Shown: piece by piece, positions 14,972 to 25,141 of the stretch
How the letters are laid out: each line of letters starts with the position of its first letter
Numbering within the stretch: position 1 is the stretch's first letter
Origin: Bacteroidetes bacterium GWF2_38_335
Lineage (GTDB): Bacteria > Bacteroidota > Bacteroidia > Bacteroidales > GWF2-38-335
Direction: 5' to 3'
DNA: 64,000 nucleotides
NCBI GenBank assembly: GCA_001769535.1
Contig: MEOH01000018.1
Coordinates: 62,001-126,000, forward strand
Position numbers and translations under genes: made by a program
Notes under the pieces: model-generated
The model's input: the letters and a program-made list of their open reading frames with translations, nothing else
Databases searched by the model: none
What the model was told of the DNA's origin: nothing

Positions 14972-17803
14972 ATGAAAAAACTTTTTCTACTTGACGCTTA
15001 CGCACTGATTTACCGCGCATATTACGCTTTCATTAAAAACCCCAGAATCAATTCAAAAGGACTGAATACTTCCGCCATTTTCGGATTTACCAATACCCTC
15101 ATCGAAGTTTTGCAAAAGGAAAAGCCTTCCCATATTGCCATTGTTTTTGATCCGCCCGGACCATCTTTCAGGGTTGGAATGTTCAGTGCTTATAAGGCAA
15201 ACAGACCGCCTTCGCCCGAGGAAATTAAACTTTCGGTACCCTGGATTAAAAAAATGGCTGACGCTTTTTGCATCAAAGTAGTCGAAATTCCCACTTTCGA
15301 AGCCGATGACACCATCGGGACTCTTGCCAAAAAAGCCGAAAAAGAAGGTTTTGAGGTTTTTATGATGACTCCCGACAAGGATTTTGCTCAATTGTTATCT
15401 GACAAGATATTCATGTTCAAGCCAAAAAGAATGGGAAACGAAACCGAGATTATCGGCATAAAAGAACTTCCCGGATTTTTCGGTGTTGAAAAACCTTCGC
15501 AGGTAATCGACGTGCTTACCCTTTGGGGCGATGCTTCCGACAACATCCCCGGTGCCCCGGGCATTGGCGAGAAAACCGCCCGCAAACTGATTGCCGAATT
15601 TGGCGACCTCGACAATCTTTTTGCCAACCTGCACAAACTTCAGGGCCGACAAAAGGAAAGTATTGAAAAATCCATTGACCTGCTTAAACTTTCACGCCAA
15701 CTGGCTACAATCAATCTGAATGTTCCTGTTGATTTTAACGAAGAAGATTACCGGCTTGTCCCTGCCAACAGGGAAAAACTCAAAGCCGTTCTCGAAGAGC
15801 TGGAGTTCAGGAATATGCTTGGCCGCATGATTCCGCTTGGTAACGAGACTGCTTCCGTCCAAAACAAAGAAGAAGAAAAACCGGTTCCTGCCGCTAAAAC
15901 AAGACCTGCCATGCCTTCTGGTCCAATGCAGGGCAGTTTGTTTTTCGATGATGATTTTAAAGGGTTTACTCCTCCTGCTCCGTCAAACATGAGCAGTATT
16001 GAAAATGTGAAACACGAATACCACCTTGCCGATACCGAAGAAAAAAGAAAAAGCCTGATTGATTTACTGTTGAAACAAAAAGAGATCAGTTTTGATACCG
16101 AAACCACCAACATCGATCCCAACATGGCCGATCTGGTTGGAATGTCTTTTGCCTATCGCAGCCACGAGGCGTGGTATGTTCCGGTGCCTGCTCAAAAAAC
16201 TGCTGCCCAAATGCTGGTGGAGGAGTTCAAACCGCTCCTTGAAAATGAAAATATCTGTAAGATTGGCCAGAATATCAAATACGATATGATTGTCATGAAA
16301 TGGTACGGAGTGGAAATCAGGGGTAAAATTTTCGACACCATGCTGGCACATTACCTGCTCAATCCTGAGTTGATTCACAACATGAATTATCTGGCCGAAA
16401 ACTACCTCAACTACCGGTGTGTGACCATCGAAAGTCTGATCGGGAAAAAAGGCGCCGACCAGATTAACATGCGCAGTGTTCCCGTGGAAAAAGTTAAAGA
16501 TTATGCCGCCGAAGATGCGGATATCACTTTTCAGTTAAAGGAATATTTCGAGCCGGAGCTTGAAAAGGCCGGACTGTTAAAGCTTTTCAATGAAATTGAA
16601 ACTCCGCTGGTCCCCGTGCTGGCTGAAATTGAAAAAACCGGAGTATGGATCAACTCAGATGATCTGGACAGATATGCTGTGGTTTTACGCGAAGAAATCA
16701 TTAAAACCGAAGCACATATTTTTTCGCTGGCCGGAACGGAATTTAACATCTCATCACCCAAACAACTGGGCGAAATTCTTTTTGACAGATTGAAAATTGA
16801 GAGCGACGGAAAAAAATCCTCTAAAAGCGGCCAATATTCAACTTCAGAAGATGTATTGGAAAAACTAATGACCAAACACCCTATTATTGTGCTGATTCTG
16901 GATTACCGCTCGTTGCGAAAGCTGCTCTCAACTTATATTGAAGCGCTGCCCAGGCTTATTAATCCGCGTACCGGCAAAATCCACGCATCATTTAATCAGG
17001 CGGTGACAACAACCGGAAGACTCAGTTCGAACAATCCCAATCTGCAAAACATCCCCATCAGGGAAGAGCGGGGCAGGGAAATCAGAAAAGCTTTTGTTCC
17101 GTCTAAAGGAAATGTTTTTCTTTCGGCCGACTATTCACAGGTGGAACTGAGGATCATGGCGCATCTCAGCGGTGATCCATCGTTGATAGAGGCATTCAGC
17201 AACAATGAGGATATTCATACAGCCACCGCTGCAAAAATCAACAAAATTTCTCCCGATAAGGTCACCAAAGAAATGCGTTCAAGGGCCAAATCGGCCAATT
17301 TTGGAATTATTTATGGGATTTCGGCATTCGGACTGGCCCAAAACCTGAATCTGTCGCGCTCGGAGGCAAAAAATCTCATCGACAGCTATTTTGAAAGCTA
17401 TCCCAAAGTTAAGGAATATATGGATCAGAGCATTGCCAAGGCACGCGACAACGGATTTGTGGAAACAATTTTTAACCGGCGCAGAAACCTGCAGGTAATC
17501 AACTCCAAAAACCCCACGGTAAGAGGAAACGACGAGCGCAACGCCATCAATGCACCCATTCAGGGATCGGCTGCCGACATCATAAAAATCGCCATGATCA
17601 GGATTTTTGAAAGGTTCAACAAAGAAAACCTCAAAGCCAAAATGATTCTTCAGGTACATGATGAACTGGATTTTGATGTGCCCGAAAATGAATTAAAACA
17701 GGTTGAACAAATCGTTAAAGAAGAGATGGAAAATGCTGTTAAACTTGCCGTTCCGCTTACTGTTGAAACAGGATTCGGTAAAAACTGGCTGGAGGCGCAT
17801 TAA
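14972..17803 (+). CDS. polA: DNA polymerase I
   Basis: 943 aa, full length. Residues 1-290 form the 5'-3' exonuclease (LLDAYALIYRAYYAF, FEADDTIGTLA, TPDKDFAQLL, WGDASDNIPGAPGIGEKTA). Residues about 340-540 form a 3'-5' proofreading domain that looks active: FDTETT, IGQNIKYDM and YAAEDAD supply the DxE, NxxxD and YxxxD motifs. Residues about 560-943 form the family A polymerase: motif A DYSQVELRI, motif B RSRAKSANFGIIYG and motif C QVHDELDF. It fills gaps in repair and removes RNA primers. Transcribed alone, divergent from the small peptide gene. Confidence 0.98.
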   Translation: MKKLFLLDAYALIYRAYYAFIKNPRINSKGLNTSAIFGFTNTLIEVLQKEKPSHIAIVFDPPGPSFRVGMFSAYKANRPPSPEEIKLSVPWIKKMADAFCIKVVEIPTFEADDTIGTLAKKAEKEGFEVFMMTPDKDFAQLLSDKIFMFKPKRMGNETEIIGIKELPGFFGVEKPSQVIDVLTLWGDASDNIPGAPGIGEKTARKLIAEFGDLDNLFANLHKLQGRQKESIEKSIDLLKLSRQLATINLNVPVDFNEEDYRLVPANREKLKAVLEELEFRNMLGRMIPLGNETASVQNKEEEKPVPAAKTRPAMPSGPMQGSLFFDDDFKGFTPPAPSNMSSIENVKHEYHLADTEEKRKSLIDLLLKQKEISFDTETTNIDPNMADLVGMSFAYRSHEAWYVPVPAQKTAAQMLVEEFKPLLENENICKIGQNIKYDMIVMKWYGVEIRGKIFDTMLAHYLLNPELIHNMNYLAENYLNYRCVTIESLIGKKGADQINMRSVPVEKVKDYAAEDADITFQLKEYFEPELEKAGLLKLFNEIETPLVPVLAEIEKTGVWINSDDLDRYAVVLREEIIKTEAHIFSLAGTEFNISSPKQLGEILFDRLKIESDGKKSSKSGQYSTSEDVLEKLMTKHPIIVLILDYRSLRKLLSTYIEALPRLINPRTGKIHASFNQAVTTTGRLSSNNPNLQNIPIREERGREIRKAFVPSKGNVFLSADYSQVELRIMAHLSGDPSLIEAFSNNEDIHTATAAKINKISPDKVTKEMRSRAKSANFGIIYGISAFGLAQNLNLSRSEAKNLIDSYFESYPKVKEYMDQSIAKARDNGFVETIFNRRRNLQVINSKNPTVRGNDERNAINAPIQGSAADIIKIAMIRIFERFNKENLKAKMILQVHDELDFDVPENELKQVEQIVKEEMENAVKLAVPLTVETGFGKNWLEAH

Positions 17804-17988
17804 GCGAGGGGACAGGGACTCTCCTTGAAATAGTTGTTTTCCCGACAGCTAAAGGGATGTTTAGTTGTTCGCCCTATAATTATCAGGATTGGTTATTGAA
17901 ATCTGGCATACCCTTATGCCAAAATAGTATTTTCTATTATTATATATTTGCTTCCGGCAGTGATTATTAAAAGGAAAATTGTTGATCT

Positions 17989-19227
17989 TTACAAAACAAT
18001 TACCTTTTTTACAACTGCCCCCCCTGTGGTTTTAATTTTAACCATATACAGACCCTCTTCAATATCATTTAGGTCAATAATAATATTTTCCATTGGTGTT
18101 TGAAAGCTTCGATAATAATTTGATCTTCCAAAACCATCAAAAAGCTCAACAGACAAGATGTTTTTACCCTTCAGTTCAATTCTTTCTGACGCAGGATTCG
18201 GCAAAACATTAATACTAACATCAGTTAATTCAGGTTTATTTAAAGGAAAAAAGATTTTAAAAATTCCATTTGCAGTTCCTCCCCATAAATTTCCCATATA
18301 ATCAAATTCAATCTGGTTGACATTGTTATTCGGTAGTTCACTGTTTAAAGTATCATAAACAACCCATTCTATACCATCAAATTTAACAAGACCTTTATCT
18401 GTTGCAAACCATCGCGTGTTGTTTGAGGATATTTTGACACAGCTTACATTATTTGAAGGTAATCCAGAATTTGAGGTAGTTAGTAATTCCCAGGATGTGT
18501 CTTCTTTTTTAATAACACCAATGCTTGTAGCGACCCAAACAACATTAGTTTGATCTACCTCAATATCTCTGATGTAACCTCCCGGAATCAAACTACCAAT
18601 ATCATAAAACTCCCATGAGCTTCCTGTGTGCATAGCGACCCCTTTAGTTATCGTATAAATATCCAATGTTTCATAAATTCCCATCCAAAGATTACCGCTT
18701 TGATCAAATGACAAAACCCTTACATTGCTTCCATTTGCTAATAAATCACAATTGTAATGGCTGAATTCTGTACCATTATAATGAAAGTATCCTCCTGAAA
18801 AATTGCCAATATATATTTGATTATCTACGGTAACAATATCATTTATCTGAGATGGTGCTGGTGATGAAAAAGACACAAAACCGGTATCATTTATCATTGC
18901 CAAACCAATGGTTTTGAAAACTAAATACCCACTTGCAATCCACGCATTGTTAGAGCTATCTACTGCAATATGCCAAACGTCATTGTATGGAGTTCCTCCA
19001 TTTTCCTGATTAAAAATTTCCCACGACTCTTCCTGATCATACCTGCAAACGCCAAGTGTACTTGATGAAAACCATATATGATTGTCCCTCCCTGCTGCAA
19101 TATCTGAAATTGTATTTGAAAAAATTCCGCTGTTTTCAGTCGTATAAACAGTCCAGTTTATTTGTGAAAAAGCATTTATTGGCAAAATTGCGGAAATGCA
19201 AAAAAACAAGAGGTAAAATGTTTTCAT
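17989..19227 (-). CDS. Secreted two-component-regulator-type beta-propeller protein with T9SS sorting domain
   Basis: 412 aa. Residues 1-21 are a signal peptide (MKTFYLLFFCISAILPINAF). The body repeats the propeller blade motif W-x-A-t/s-x-G-l/v (NHIWFSSSTLGV, NAWIASG, VVWVATSIGV, TRWFATDKGLV, NLWGGTANGIF), the kind found in hybrid two-component sensors but without kinase or membrane parts. The last 80 residues, from SINVLPNPASERIELKG to the basic end KKVIVL, are a type A T9SS C-terminal sorting domain, so the protein is exported by the Por system and anchored or released at the cell surface. Its ligand is unknown. Confidence 0.88.
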   Translation of the reverse strand: MKTFYLLFFCISAILPINAFSQINWTVYTTENSGIFSNTISDIAAGRDNHIWFSSSTLGVCRYDQEESWEIFNQENGGTPYNDVWHIAVDSSNNAWIASGYLVFKTIGLAMINDTGFVSFSSPAPSQINDIVTVDNQIYIGNFSGGYFHYNGTEFSHYNCDLLANGSNVRVLSFDQSGNLWMGIYETLDIYTITKGVAMHTGSSWEFYDIGSLIPGGYIRDIEVDQTNVVWVATSIGVIKKEDTSWELLTTSNSGLPSNNVSCVKISSNNTRWFATDKGLVKFDGIEWVVYDTLNSELPNNNVNQIEFDYMGNLWGGTANGIFKIFFPLNKPELTDVSINVLPNPASERIELKGKNILSVELFDGFGRSNYYRSFQTPMENIIIDLNDIEEGLYMVKIKTTGGAVVKKVIVL

Positions 19228-19370
19228 AGCTTTAGTTATTGAAGTAATTAAAATTCAACAGTTAGACGTATAATATTAAGGATGGGTTGCCTTCAAATCA
19301 TATTATGAGAAAAGCATTTTGTAAAGAGTGTCTGTCTTTGGTTTTTTAATCATTCCTAGTATGTGATATC

Positions 19371-19408
19371 AAAAAAAAACCTATCAGCATATAAGAAACA
19401 CTGATAGG
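19371..19408 (-). terminator. Rho-independent terminator
   Basis: Perfect 8-bp inverted repeat CCTATCAG / CTGATAGG with a 12-base loop; on the minus strand it is followed by nine T. It would end transcripts that leave dus, 315 bp downstream of the dus stop. Confidence 0.75.
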
Positions 19409-19484
19409 TTGAGGTTATGGTGGAACTGGCGTGTGCTAAGAACGTATTCGATTAATATAATTCAAATAGTGTGCCAAAAAATAA

Positions 19485-19612
19485 TTTTGACCGCAGAGAA
19501 ACGCAAGGGTATACGCAGAGGACCGCAGAGTGTATTCACGACGAACCCTGCCTCTGCGGCCCTCTGCGATTATTTCAACTTCAAGACTCTGCGGCTCTCT
19601 GCGGTTAAAAAA
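19485..19612. repeat. CCGCAGAG inverted-repeat element
   Basis: The left half carries CCGCAGAG at 19491 and 19521 and a variant near 19512, and the right half carries CTCTGCGG twice near 19552-19570 and twice near 19588-19604. The ends TTTTGACCGCAGAGA and TCTCTGCGGTTAAAA are near-complementary, so about 125 bases can fold as one long stem. It looks like a miniature repeat element. Confidence 0.8.
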
Positions 19613-19724
19613 TCGTTTTCGTTTGCAAAATAATTCCGAAAATAATTTACGTGAAAAGTCAAAAAGTAATAAATGCAAAACACGTGATATAGATCTGCGG
19701 ATTTTAGAATCTATCGGATAAGGG

Positions 19725-20711
19725 TCAAAGATTGGCACCAAAATTTGTTTGTATCTCATCCAGAATCTGCAATACCTCCTCCGGCGAGTTAGCCTGTAAC
19801 AATCTGATCCGTGTCTGTTTGAAGTTGGCAAGTCCCTTAAAATAATTGGCAAAATGTCTGCGCATGAGTATCACTCCTACCCTGTCGCCCTTGCTGTTGA
19901 GTGAAATTTTCAGATGTTTTTTGGCTATATCAACTTTTTCATACAGTGATAATGGAGAAAGCAATTCTCCTGTATCAAGAAATGTTTTTATCTCCTTAAA
20001 AAGCCAGGGGTTTCCAATGCTTGCACGCCCCACCATTATAGCATCAACACCATAATCATCAAACATCTGCCGGGCTTTTTGGGGTGAATCAATGTCTCCG
20101 TTTCCGATGATGGGTATTTTAATGCGCGGATTGTTTTTCACCTTGCCAATGAGTGTCCAGTCGGCCGATCCCAGATACATCTGAGCGCGTGTACGCCCGT
20201 GTATGGTAAGCGCCTGTATGCCGCAATCCTGCAGCCGCTCGGCAATTTCTTCAATGTTTTTGCTGTCTTCGTCCCAGCCCAGGCGGGTTTTTGCGGTTAC
20301 GGGAAGTTTTACCGCATCTACAATTCTTTTGGTCATCTCAACCATTTTGGGCACGTCGCGCATCATGCCCGAGCCGGCGCCACGGTTGGCAATTTTTTTC
20401 ACCGGACAACCATAATTAATGTCTATCAAATCGGGATTTGCCTTTTCGGCAATAAGTGCGGCCTCAACCATGGGTTCAATCAGGTGGCCGTAGAGTTGTA
20501 TGCCAACCGGACGTTCTTCCTCCAGTATTTCCAGTTTGGCGAGTCCCTTTTTTCCTCCCCTGATCAGTCCGTCGGCCGAAATAAATTCGGTGTACATCAT
20601 GTCCACACCAAAATGCTTGCACATGTGTCTGAAAACAGGATCAGTAACGTCTTCCATGGGAGCAAGGAATACGGGAAATTTTCCAAATTCGAGTTTGCCT
20701 ATGCTGAGCAT
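19725..20711 (-). CDS. dusB: tRNA-dihydrouridine synthase (DusB-like)
   Basis: 328 aa from ATG 20711 (MLSIGKLEFG); a start 30 bp upstream would run into the fusA terminator hairpin. It reduces specific uridines in the D-loop of tRNA with FMN and NADPH. Motifs: LAPMEDVTD (FMN site), NPDLIDINYGCPVKKI with catalytic Cys, TAKTRLGW, ALTIHGRTRAQMY, IIGNGDI and MVGRASIGNPWLF. It lies downstream of fusA on the same strand, but a GC-rich hairpin separates them. Confidence 0.95.
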   Translation of the reverse strand: MLSIGKLEFGKFPVFLAPMEDVTDPVFRHMCKHFGVDMMYTEFISADGLIRGGKKGLAKLEILEEERPVGIQLYGHLIEPMVEAALIAEKANPDLIDINYGCPVKKIANRGAGSGMMRDVPKMVEMTKRIVDAVKLPVTAKTRLGWDEDSKNIEEIAERLQDCGIQALTIHGRTRAQMYLGSADWTLIGKVKNNPRIKIPIIGNGDIDSPQKARQMFDDYGVDAIMVGRASIGNPWLFKEIKTFLDTGELLSPLSLYEKVDIAKKHLKISLNSKGDRVGVILMRRHFANYFKGLANFKQTRIRLLQANSPEEVLQILDEIQTNFGANL

Positions 20712-20739
20712 AATATTATCAATGTGCCTATACATAAAC

Positions 20740-20763
20740 AACCCCGGACAAAAGCCCGGGGTT
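20740..20763 (-). terminator. Hairpin between fusA and dus
   Basis: Perfect 8-bp inverted repeat AACCCCGG / CCGGGGTT with an 8-base loop, 6 bp after the fusA stop, followed on the minus strand by TTGTTT. Similar GC palindromes lie at about 26664-26690 (between the OFA transporter and xdhC genes) and 33928-33950, so this may be a dispersed palindrome acting as terminator or mRNA stabiliser. Confidence 0.55.
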
Positions 20764-20768
20764 ATATG

Positions 20769-22838
20769 CTACCGTTTTTGTTTTTCTTTAAGTTCAACCA
20801 GAACCACTTCCTGCATGGCGTCGTTGAGCGGAACATATTTGCTGAACTCCATGGAATAATTGGCTCTGCCGCTGGAGATGTTGCGCAGCTGGGTGGCATA
20901 TCCGAACATTTCGATGAGCGGAACAAAACCGTTGAGTTTCTGCGAACCTTTTCTGTAGCGGCGCATAGACTCGATGGTTCCGCGCTTGCGGTTGAGGTTT
21001 CCAACCACATCACCGATGTAATCATCAGGCGTGTTGATTTCAATTTTCATTACAGGCTCCAGCAATTTTGGTCCGGCTTTTCTGAATCCTTCCTTGAAAC
21101 ACATGGAGGCACAGGTCTGGAAAGCAAAATCTGAAGAATCCACTGCGTGATAGCTTCCGTCAAGCAATACAACTTTAACATCGACAACGGGAAATCCAGC
21201 CAAAACACCCTCTTCAATGGTTTTGCGGATGCCTTTATCCACGGATGGGATGTATTCCTGAGGAATTCTACCACCTTTCACCATGTCAACAAATTCATAT
21301 CCTTTTCCGGGATTAGGTTCAATACGCATGATCACATGAGCATACTGGCCTTTTCCTCCGGTTTGTTTTGAATGTTTGTGTTCGCATTGAACTTCTTTGG
21401 TGATGGCTTCGCGGTATGCAACGGCCGGAGCGCCCACTTCAACATCAACTTTAAATTCAGTGGTGATGCGATCCATAATAATCTCAAGGTGTAACTCACC
21501 CATTCCGGCTATGATTGTTTCACTGGTTTCTTCGTTATATCTGGCATTGAATGAAGGGTCTTCGTTTGAAAGTTTGGCAAGCGCTTCACCCAGTTTGCTC
21601 TGATCTTTCTGAACTTTTGGAGCAATTCTTAATTCGATAACAGTCGGAGCCACATGAATGGTTTCAAGCAGCAGACGGTTTTTGTCATCACAAAGAGTAT
21701 CGCCTGTTTTGGTATATTTCATACCGATCAGCGCAACAATATCGCCTGGCCCGGCTGAAGCAACCTCTTCTCTTTCCTTTGCCTTGATTCTTAAAATCCT
21801 GCCAATTCTTTCATGCTTGAATTTTGCGGGATTGTACAATTGCATTCCGGATGACAGCGATCCTGAATAAATTCTGATAAATGTCTGCTGGCCCACGTAG
21901 GGATCATTGATAATTTTAAAAGCCAAGGCAGAAAAAGGTTCATTTGGAGACGGATTTCTTTTCTGTGTTTTTTCATGATCGTCAACATCAACGCCAAAAG
22001 TAGCGCCAACATCAATTGGTGAAGGAAGATAATCAATTATGGCATCGAGTAATAAACGCACCCCTTTGTTTTTATAAGCGGCACCACAAAAAACCGGAGT
22101 AATGAGCAGTTTATTTGTGGCATTGCGGATGGCTTTTTTCAGCATCTCGTTTGAAATTTCCTCTTCTTCGAGGAAGCGCTCCATGATGTCCACATCAAAA
22201 TCAGCCAGTTTTTCGATAAGCTGGTTTCTCATTTCAAAAACCTGAGGTTCGTATTCGTCGGGAACCATGGTTTCCTCGCGTTCAAACTCATGAAATATAT
22301 AAGTGCGGTTTTCGATGATGTCGATGATTCCGGTAAAAGTATCTTCCGATCCGATGGGAATCTGTAAGGGAAATGCGTTGGCGTCGAGGTAGTTGTTCAT
22401 CATGTTCACCACTTCGTTAAAATCGGCACCGGTGCGGTCCATTTTATTGATGAAAGCGATGCGGGGAACTTTATAGCGATCGGCCTGATTCCAAACGGTT
22501 TCGGTTTGTGGTTCAACGCCGCCCACGGCGCAGAATACGGCAACCATTCCGTCAATTACCCTTAATGATCTTTCAACTTCGATGGTGAAATCCACGTGAC
22601 CCGGAGTGTCAATGAGGTTGATCTGATGATCTTTCCACGCACAGGAGATTGCTGCAGAAGCAATTGTGATTCCGCGTTCCTGTTCCTGTTTCATAAAGTC
22701 CATGGTGGCCTGGCCATCGTGAACTTCGCCTGTTTTACGGGTAACCCCGGTAAAAAATAAAACTCTTTCGCTTACTGTTGTTTTTCCAGCGTCAATATGA
22801 GCCGCTATTCCAATGTTTCTTAAATGCTGTAATCCCAT
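20769..22838 (-). CDS. fusA: Translation elongation factor G (stand-alone copy)
   Basis: 689 aa. The GTPase motifs are complete: G1 [10 protein letters not shown]2 [10 protein letters not shown]3 DTPGHVDF, G4 NKMD and G5 in [10 protein letters not shown]. Domains II-V follow, with the domain IV/V blocks [16 protein letters not shown] and [19 protein letters not shown] drives ribosomal translocation and recycling. It is not in an rps/str operon; no ribosomal protein genes are near. Bacteroidota often carry a second EF-G outside that operon, so this may be the paralogue; I cannot decide without the rest of the genome. Confidence 0.93.
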   Translation of the reverse strand: MGLQHLRNIGIAAHIDAGKTTVSERVLFFTGVTRKTGEVHDGQATMDFMKQEQERGITIASAAISCAWKDHQINLIDTPGHVDFTIEVERSLRVIDGMVAVFCAVGGVEPQTETVWNQADRYKVPRIAFINKMDRTGADFNEVVNMMNNYLDANAFPLQIPIGSEDTFTGIIDIIENRTYIFHEFEREETMVPDEYEPQVFEMRNQLIEKLADFDVDIMERFLEEEEISNEMLKKAIRNATNKLLITPVFCGAAYKNKGVRLLLDAIIDYLPSPIDVGATFGVDVDDHEKTQKRNPSPNEPFSALAFKIINDPYVGQQTFIRIYSGSLSSGMQLYNPAKFKHERIGRILRIKAKEREEVASAGPGDIVALIGMKYTKTGDTLCDDKNRLLLETIHVAPTVIELRIAPKVQKDQSKLGEALAKLSNEDPSFNARYNEETSETIIAGMGELHLEIIMDRITTEFKVDVEVGAPAVAYREAITKEVQCEHKHSKQTGGKGQYAHVIMRIEPNPGKGYEFVDMVKGGRIPQEYIPSVDKGIRKTIEEGVLAGFPVVDVKVVLLDGSYHAVDSSDFAFQTCASMCFKEGFRKAGPKLLEPVMKIEINTPDDYIGDVVGNLNRKRGTIESMRRYRKGSQKLNGFVPLIEMFGYATQLRNISSGRANYSMEFSKYVPLNDAMQEVVLVELKEKQKR

Positions 22839-23294
22839 TTTTGTTCGTTTATCAAATTAATTCGCAAATGCATGTTTTCAATGGTTTGCGAGCAGTTTCT
22901 TGTTCCTGTTTACCCCAACAAAATACTCTGTCGAGGGTTGTTCAACTAAAATTTTTGATGCGTTTTCAACTTTCAAAAATTTAGTCTCACGAATAAAATC
23001 CCGCAAAGGTCGCATTTTTAATGAGATAAAAAAGGGTTTTGGTCAAAAAATCCATCCTGCTCATTTGAGAGGAAGAGCACTCCCCTCCTCTGGAGGGGAC
23101 GGGGGAGGGTTACCTCCTGCAAAACCTTTTCCGGAGGAGTCCTGTAAGAGCCCCCCTCCCGGATAAGCCCTGCAAGTATCACCCCGGCCTTTAAGCCTGA
23201 CTGTATTTTTTTACCGGAAAGCAGTGTTTTTCTATTAAAAATATTTTATATAAATTGCGCCAATATATCAGATCAGTTGTCAAAAAAAATCAAG
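22839..23294. other. Divergent promoter region with repeats
   Basis: About 455 bases between the divergent fusA and PQQ-propeller genes. It contains copy 2 of the dispersed palindromic element (22929-22994) and, at 23075-23165, a GC-rich stretch with the palindromic-looking CTCCCCTCCTCTGGAGGGG motif and its partial repeats. No gene is seen. Confidence 0.65.
22929..22994. repeat. Dispersed palindromic element, copy 2 (partial)
   Basis: Matches the 3' two thirds of the elements at 12782-12881 and 28281-28382, including the ACTAAAATTTTTGA / TCAAAAATTTAGT inverted repeat; the first hairpin's left arm is missing. Confidence 0.88.
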
Positions 23295-24878
23295 ATGAAA
23301 AGGCATAAACATCACATTTTCAAATTATATCTTCCCGTATTACTTCTTTTTCTTACCATAAACGCCTACACTCAGAACAAAACTGTAAATGTTGATTTCA
23401 ATAAAACATTATCAGGCAAAAACTTAATCACGCAAAAAGAGCTTTCAGGAATTGATTATCAATTTCCAAAAAAAGTTTATCATTTACAGGTTGATACTTC
23501 TTTGGGCATCGCAAGTATTATGCTTCGGAATAAAGACTCAATAACAAAAAGACACAAGACAAAAGGACTCTTTATTGTTTATGATTTAAAGAACAAAAAA
23601 ACACTTTGGTCTTCAAAAACAAACTTTAACCGAAACAAAATTATTCAGTCCGGCAAACACCTGATTTATTCCTTTGTCGACAAAAGCTACTTAATTGATA
23701 TTGAAACCGGTAAAGAAATCTGGAAAAAACCCATGAGGGTTCTTGCCATTTCGGATGAAAGGGGAACCGGCGTTGGCTATAAATACTTATATCCCGGACT
23801 GACAAACACGCTGCGGGGCTTCAGTCTTTCGAACGGCGAACCAATTTGGGAAAAAACATTGGTTAAGGAGCCGGGTGTAGAATCTGTCTCATTTATTGGA
23901 GACACCACGCTGTATATTATGGCATCCGGATTGCATTACATGAACTCAGAAACAGGCATTGGCTGGGACTATAAAGCAAAAACAGCCATGGTACATACCG
24001 AAATGAATGCCGGGGCAATTTTAGCGGGCGCCGCATTTGGATTAATCGGCGGGGCCATTTTTATTCCATATACCTCTGAATTTGTAACAGGATTGCATTC
24101 AAATATTCTTGAAGACAGCTGCAGCATTTATTTTGCATCTGTAGATAAAATTTCCCGGATAAGTAAGAAAAACGGGGAAATAATGTGGTCGAAATCTTTG
24201 CCCGCTGACCAAACGCGCAAATCAGAAATTTTCATTATAAAAGACCTTTTATACATTGTCAATTTTGGTTTCGGTTGGTTTTCAGAAAATTTGCTGGATT
24301 GCGGAAGACCATATTTTACTGCACTGGACAAAGAAACCGGCGAAGAGTTTTTTTATAATCAGAAGATGATAAGTAGATTACCCGCTTTGGATTATGTTTT
24401 GAGAGGAAATAATATCGCCATTCTTTTCCATAACATGCTGAAACTGTACTCCCTTGAAAACGGCGAGTTGATTAACGAAAACAAAATTATTCCGATTGAT
24501 TCCCTTTCATTAATAAAAATTTGTGATTCAACAAATTACGTAAAAGAAAATGAGCGTTTTGTAAACCTGACCGAACGCCACAAAGAAAACTTATGCATAG
24601 AAAAAGTAAACAATGATATAATAGTGCTCGACCAAAACATGAACATACAGGAAACCTATGTTGGCGAAAATATTTTTCATTTACACATAATTTTTGGCGG
24701 GTATAAATTTATTGTGAATGGAAATAAAACAATTATTCTCGACGCCGATAATGTTCCGGTTGCTGAAATTCCCGCCACAAAGAAGGCCGTCCTGATAAAT
24801 AAAACTTTATTTGATTTTGATGGAGCTGTTTTAAAAGAAATTGATCTTTCAGAAGTATTAACAAATCCCCTGCCTTAA
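23295..24878 (+). CDS. Exported PQQ-type beta-propeller protein
   Basis: 527 aa from ATG 23295 (MKRHKHHIFK); an in-frame TTG lies 18 bp upstream. Residues 1-28 are a signal peptide with hydrophobic core LYLPVLLLFLTINA. The body repeats the PQQ-like blade pattern of a Trp after a GxxxW turn: KKTLWSSKT, ETGKEIWKKPM, SNGEPIWEKTL, KNGEIMWSKSL. A Gly/Ala-rich stretch (AGAILAGAAFGLIGGAIF, near 244-262) could be a membrane-inserted or buried helix. No quinoprotein catalytic residues are evident, so it is likely a structural or binding propeller such as those in envelope assembly. Function unknown. Confidence 0.75.
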   Translation: MKRHKHHIFKLYLPVLLLFLTINAYTQNKTVNVDFNKTLSGKNLITQKELSGIDYQFPKKVYHLQVDTSLGIASIMLRNKDSITKRHKTKGLFIVYDLKNKKTLWSSKTNFNRNKIIQSGKHLIYSFVDKSYLIDIETGKEIWKKPMRVLAISDERGTGVGYKYLYPGLTNTLRGFSLSNGEPIWEKTLVKEPGVESVSFIGDTTLYIMASGLHYMNSETGIGWDYKAKTAMVHTEMNAGAILAGAAFGLIGGAIFIPYTSEFVTGLHSNILEDSCSIYFASVDKISRISKKNGEIMWSKSLPADQTRKSEIFIIKDLLYIVNFGFGWFSENLLDCGRPYFTALDKETGEEFFYNQKMISRLPALDYVLRGNNIAILFHNMLKLYSLENGELINENKIIPIDSLSLIKICDSTNYVKENERFVNLTERHKENLCIEKVNNDIIVLDQNMNIQETYVGENIFHLHIIFGGYKFIVNGNKTIILDADNVPVAEIPATKKAVLINKTLFDFDGAVLKEIDLSEVLTNPLP

Positions 24879-24902
24879 TTCCGGAATAATAACCCTGATG
24901 TA

Positions 24903-25067
24903 TTGAATCAGTGTCATCAAAAATATCAGTTATCTTCAGTGTTTAATTCAACTGTTTTCAATTTTATTTTTCTTGAACCCTTACACTGATTTGACTGGTT
25001 TCACTGATTAACACTGTTTGAATCAGTGTCATCAAAAACATCAGTTATCATCAGTGTTTAATTCAAA
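24903..25067. repeat. Two direct copies of a 48-bp repeat
   Basis: TTGAATCAGTGTCATCAAAA... at 24903-24952 recurs at 25018-25067 with two or three changes; the 65 bp between contain CACTGATT motifs in the opposite direction, so the pair can form a cruciform-like structure. It lies downstream of the propeller gene. Confidence 0.85.
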
Positions 25068-25097
25068 CGTTTTTTCCCCTCTGTGACCAGTGTTATT

Positions 25098-25128
25098 TTT
25101 GTGCTTCAATTCAATTATACTACTTTTG
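25098..25128 (+). promoter_or_regulatory. Bacteroidota-type sigma-ABfr promoter
   Basis: TTTG (25098-25101), 19-base spacer, TACTTTTG (25121-25128), fitting TTTG-N19-21-TAnnTTTG. The start codon of the methyltransferase gene is 14 bases downstream, implying a very short leader. Confidence 0.7.
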
Positions 25129-25141
25129 CAAAAAAACATCT

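Larger units (their letters stand above)
19228..19724. other. Gene-free spacer with repeats
   Basis: About 500 bases between the propeller gene and the dus gene, both minus strand. It holds a terminator hairpin and an element built of CCGCAGAG/CTCTGCGG repeats (listed separately). Reading frames here are repeat-derived and not called. Confidence 0.7.

Noticed and set aside
19436-19852. 138-codon minus-strand frame overlapping the dus 3' end
   Set aside because: Arg-rich frame made of the CCGCAGAG repeat element, out of frame with dus.
20199-21134. 311-codon plus-strand frame across dus and fusA
   Set aside because: Antisense shadow of two clearly real genes; His/Phe/Asn-rich composition is what reversed coding sequence gives.
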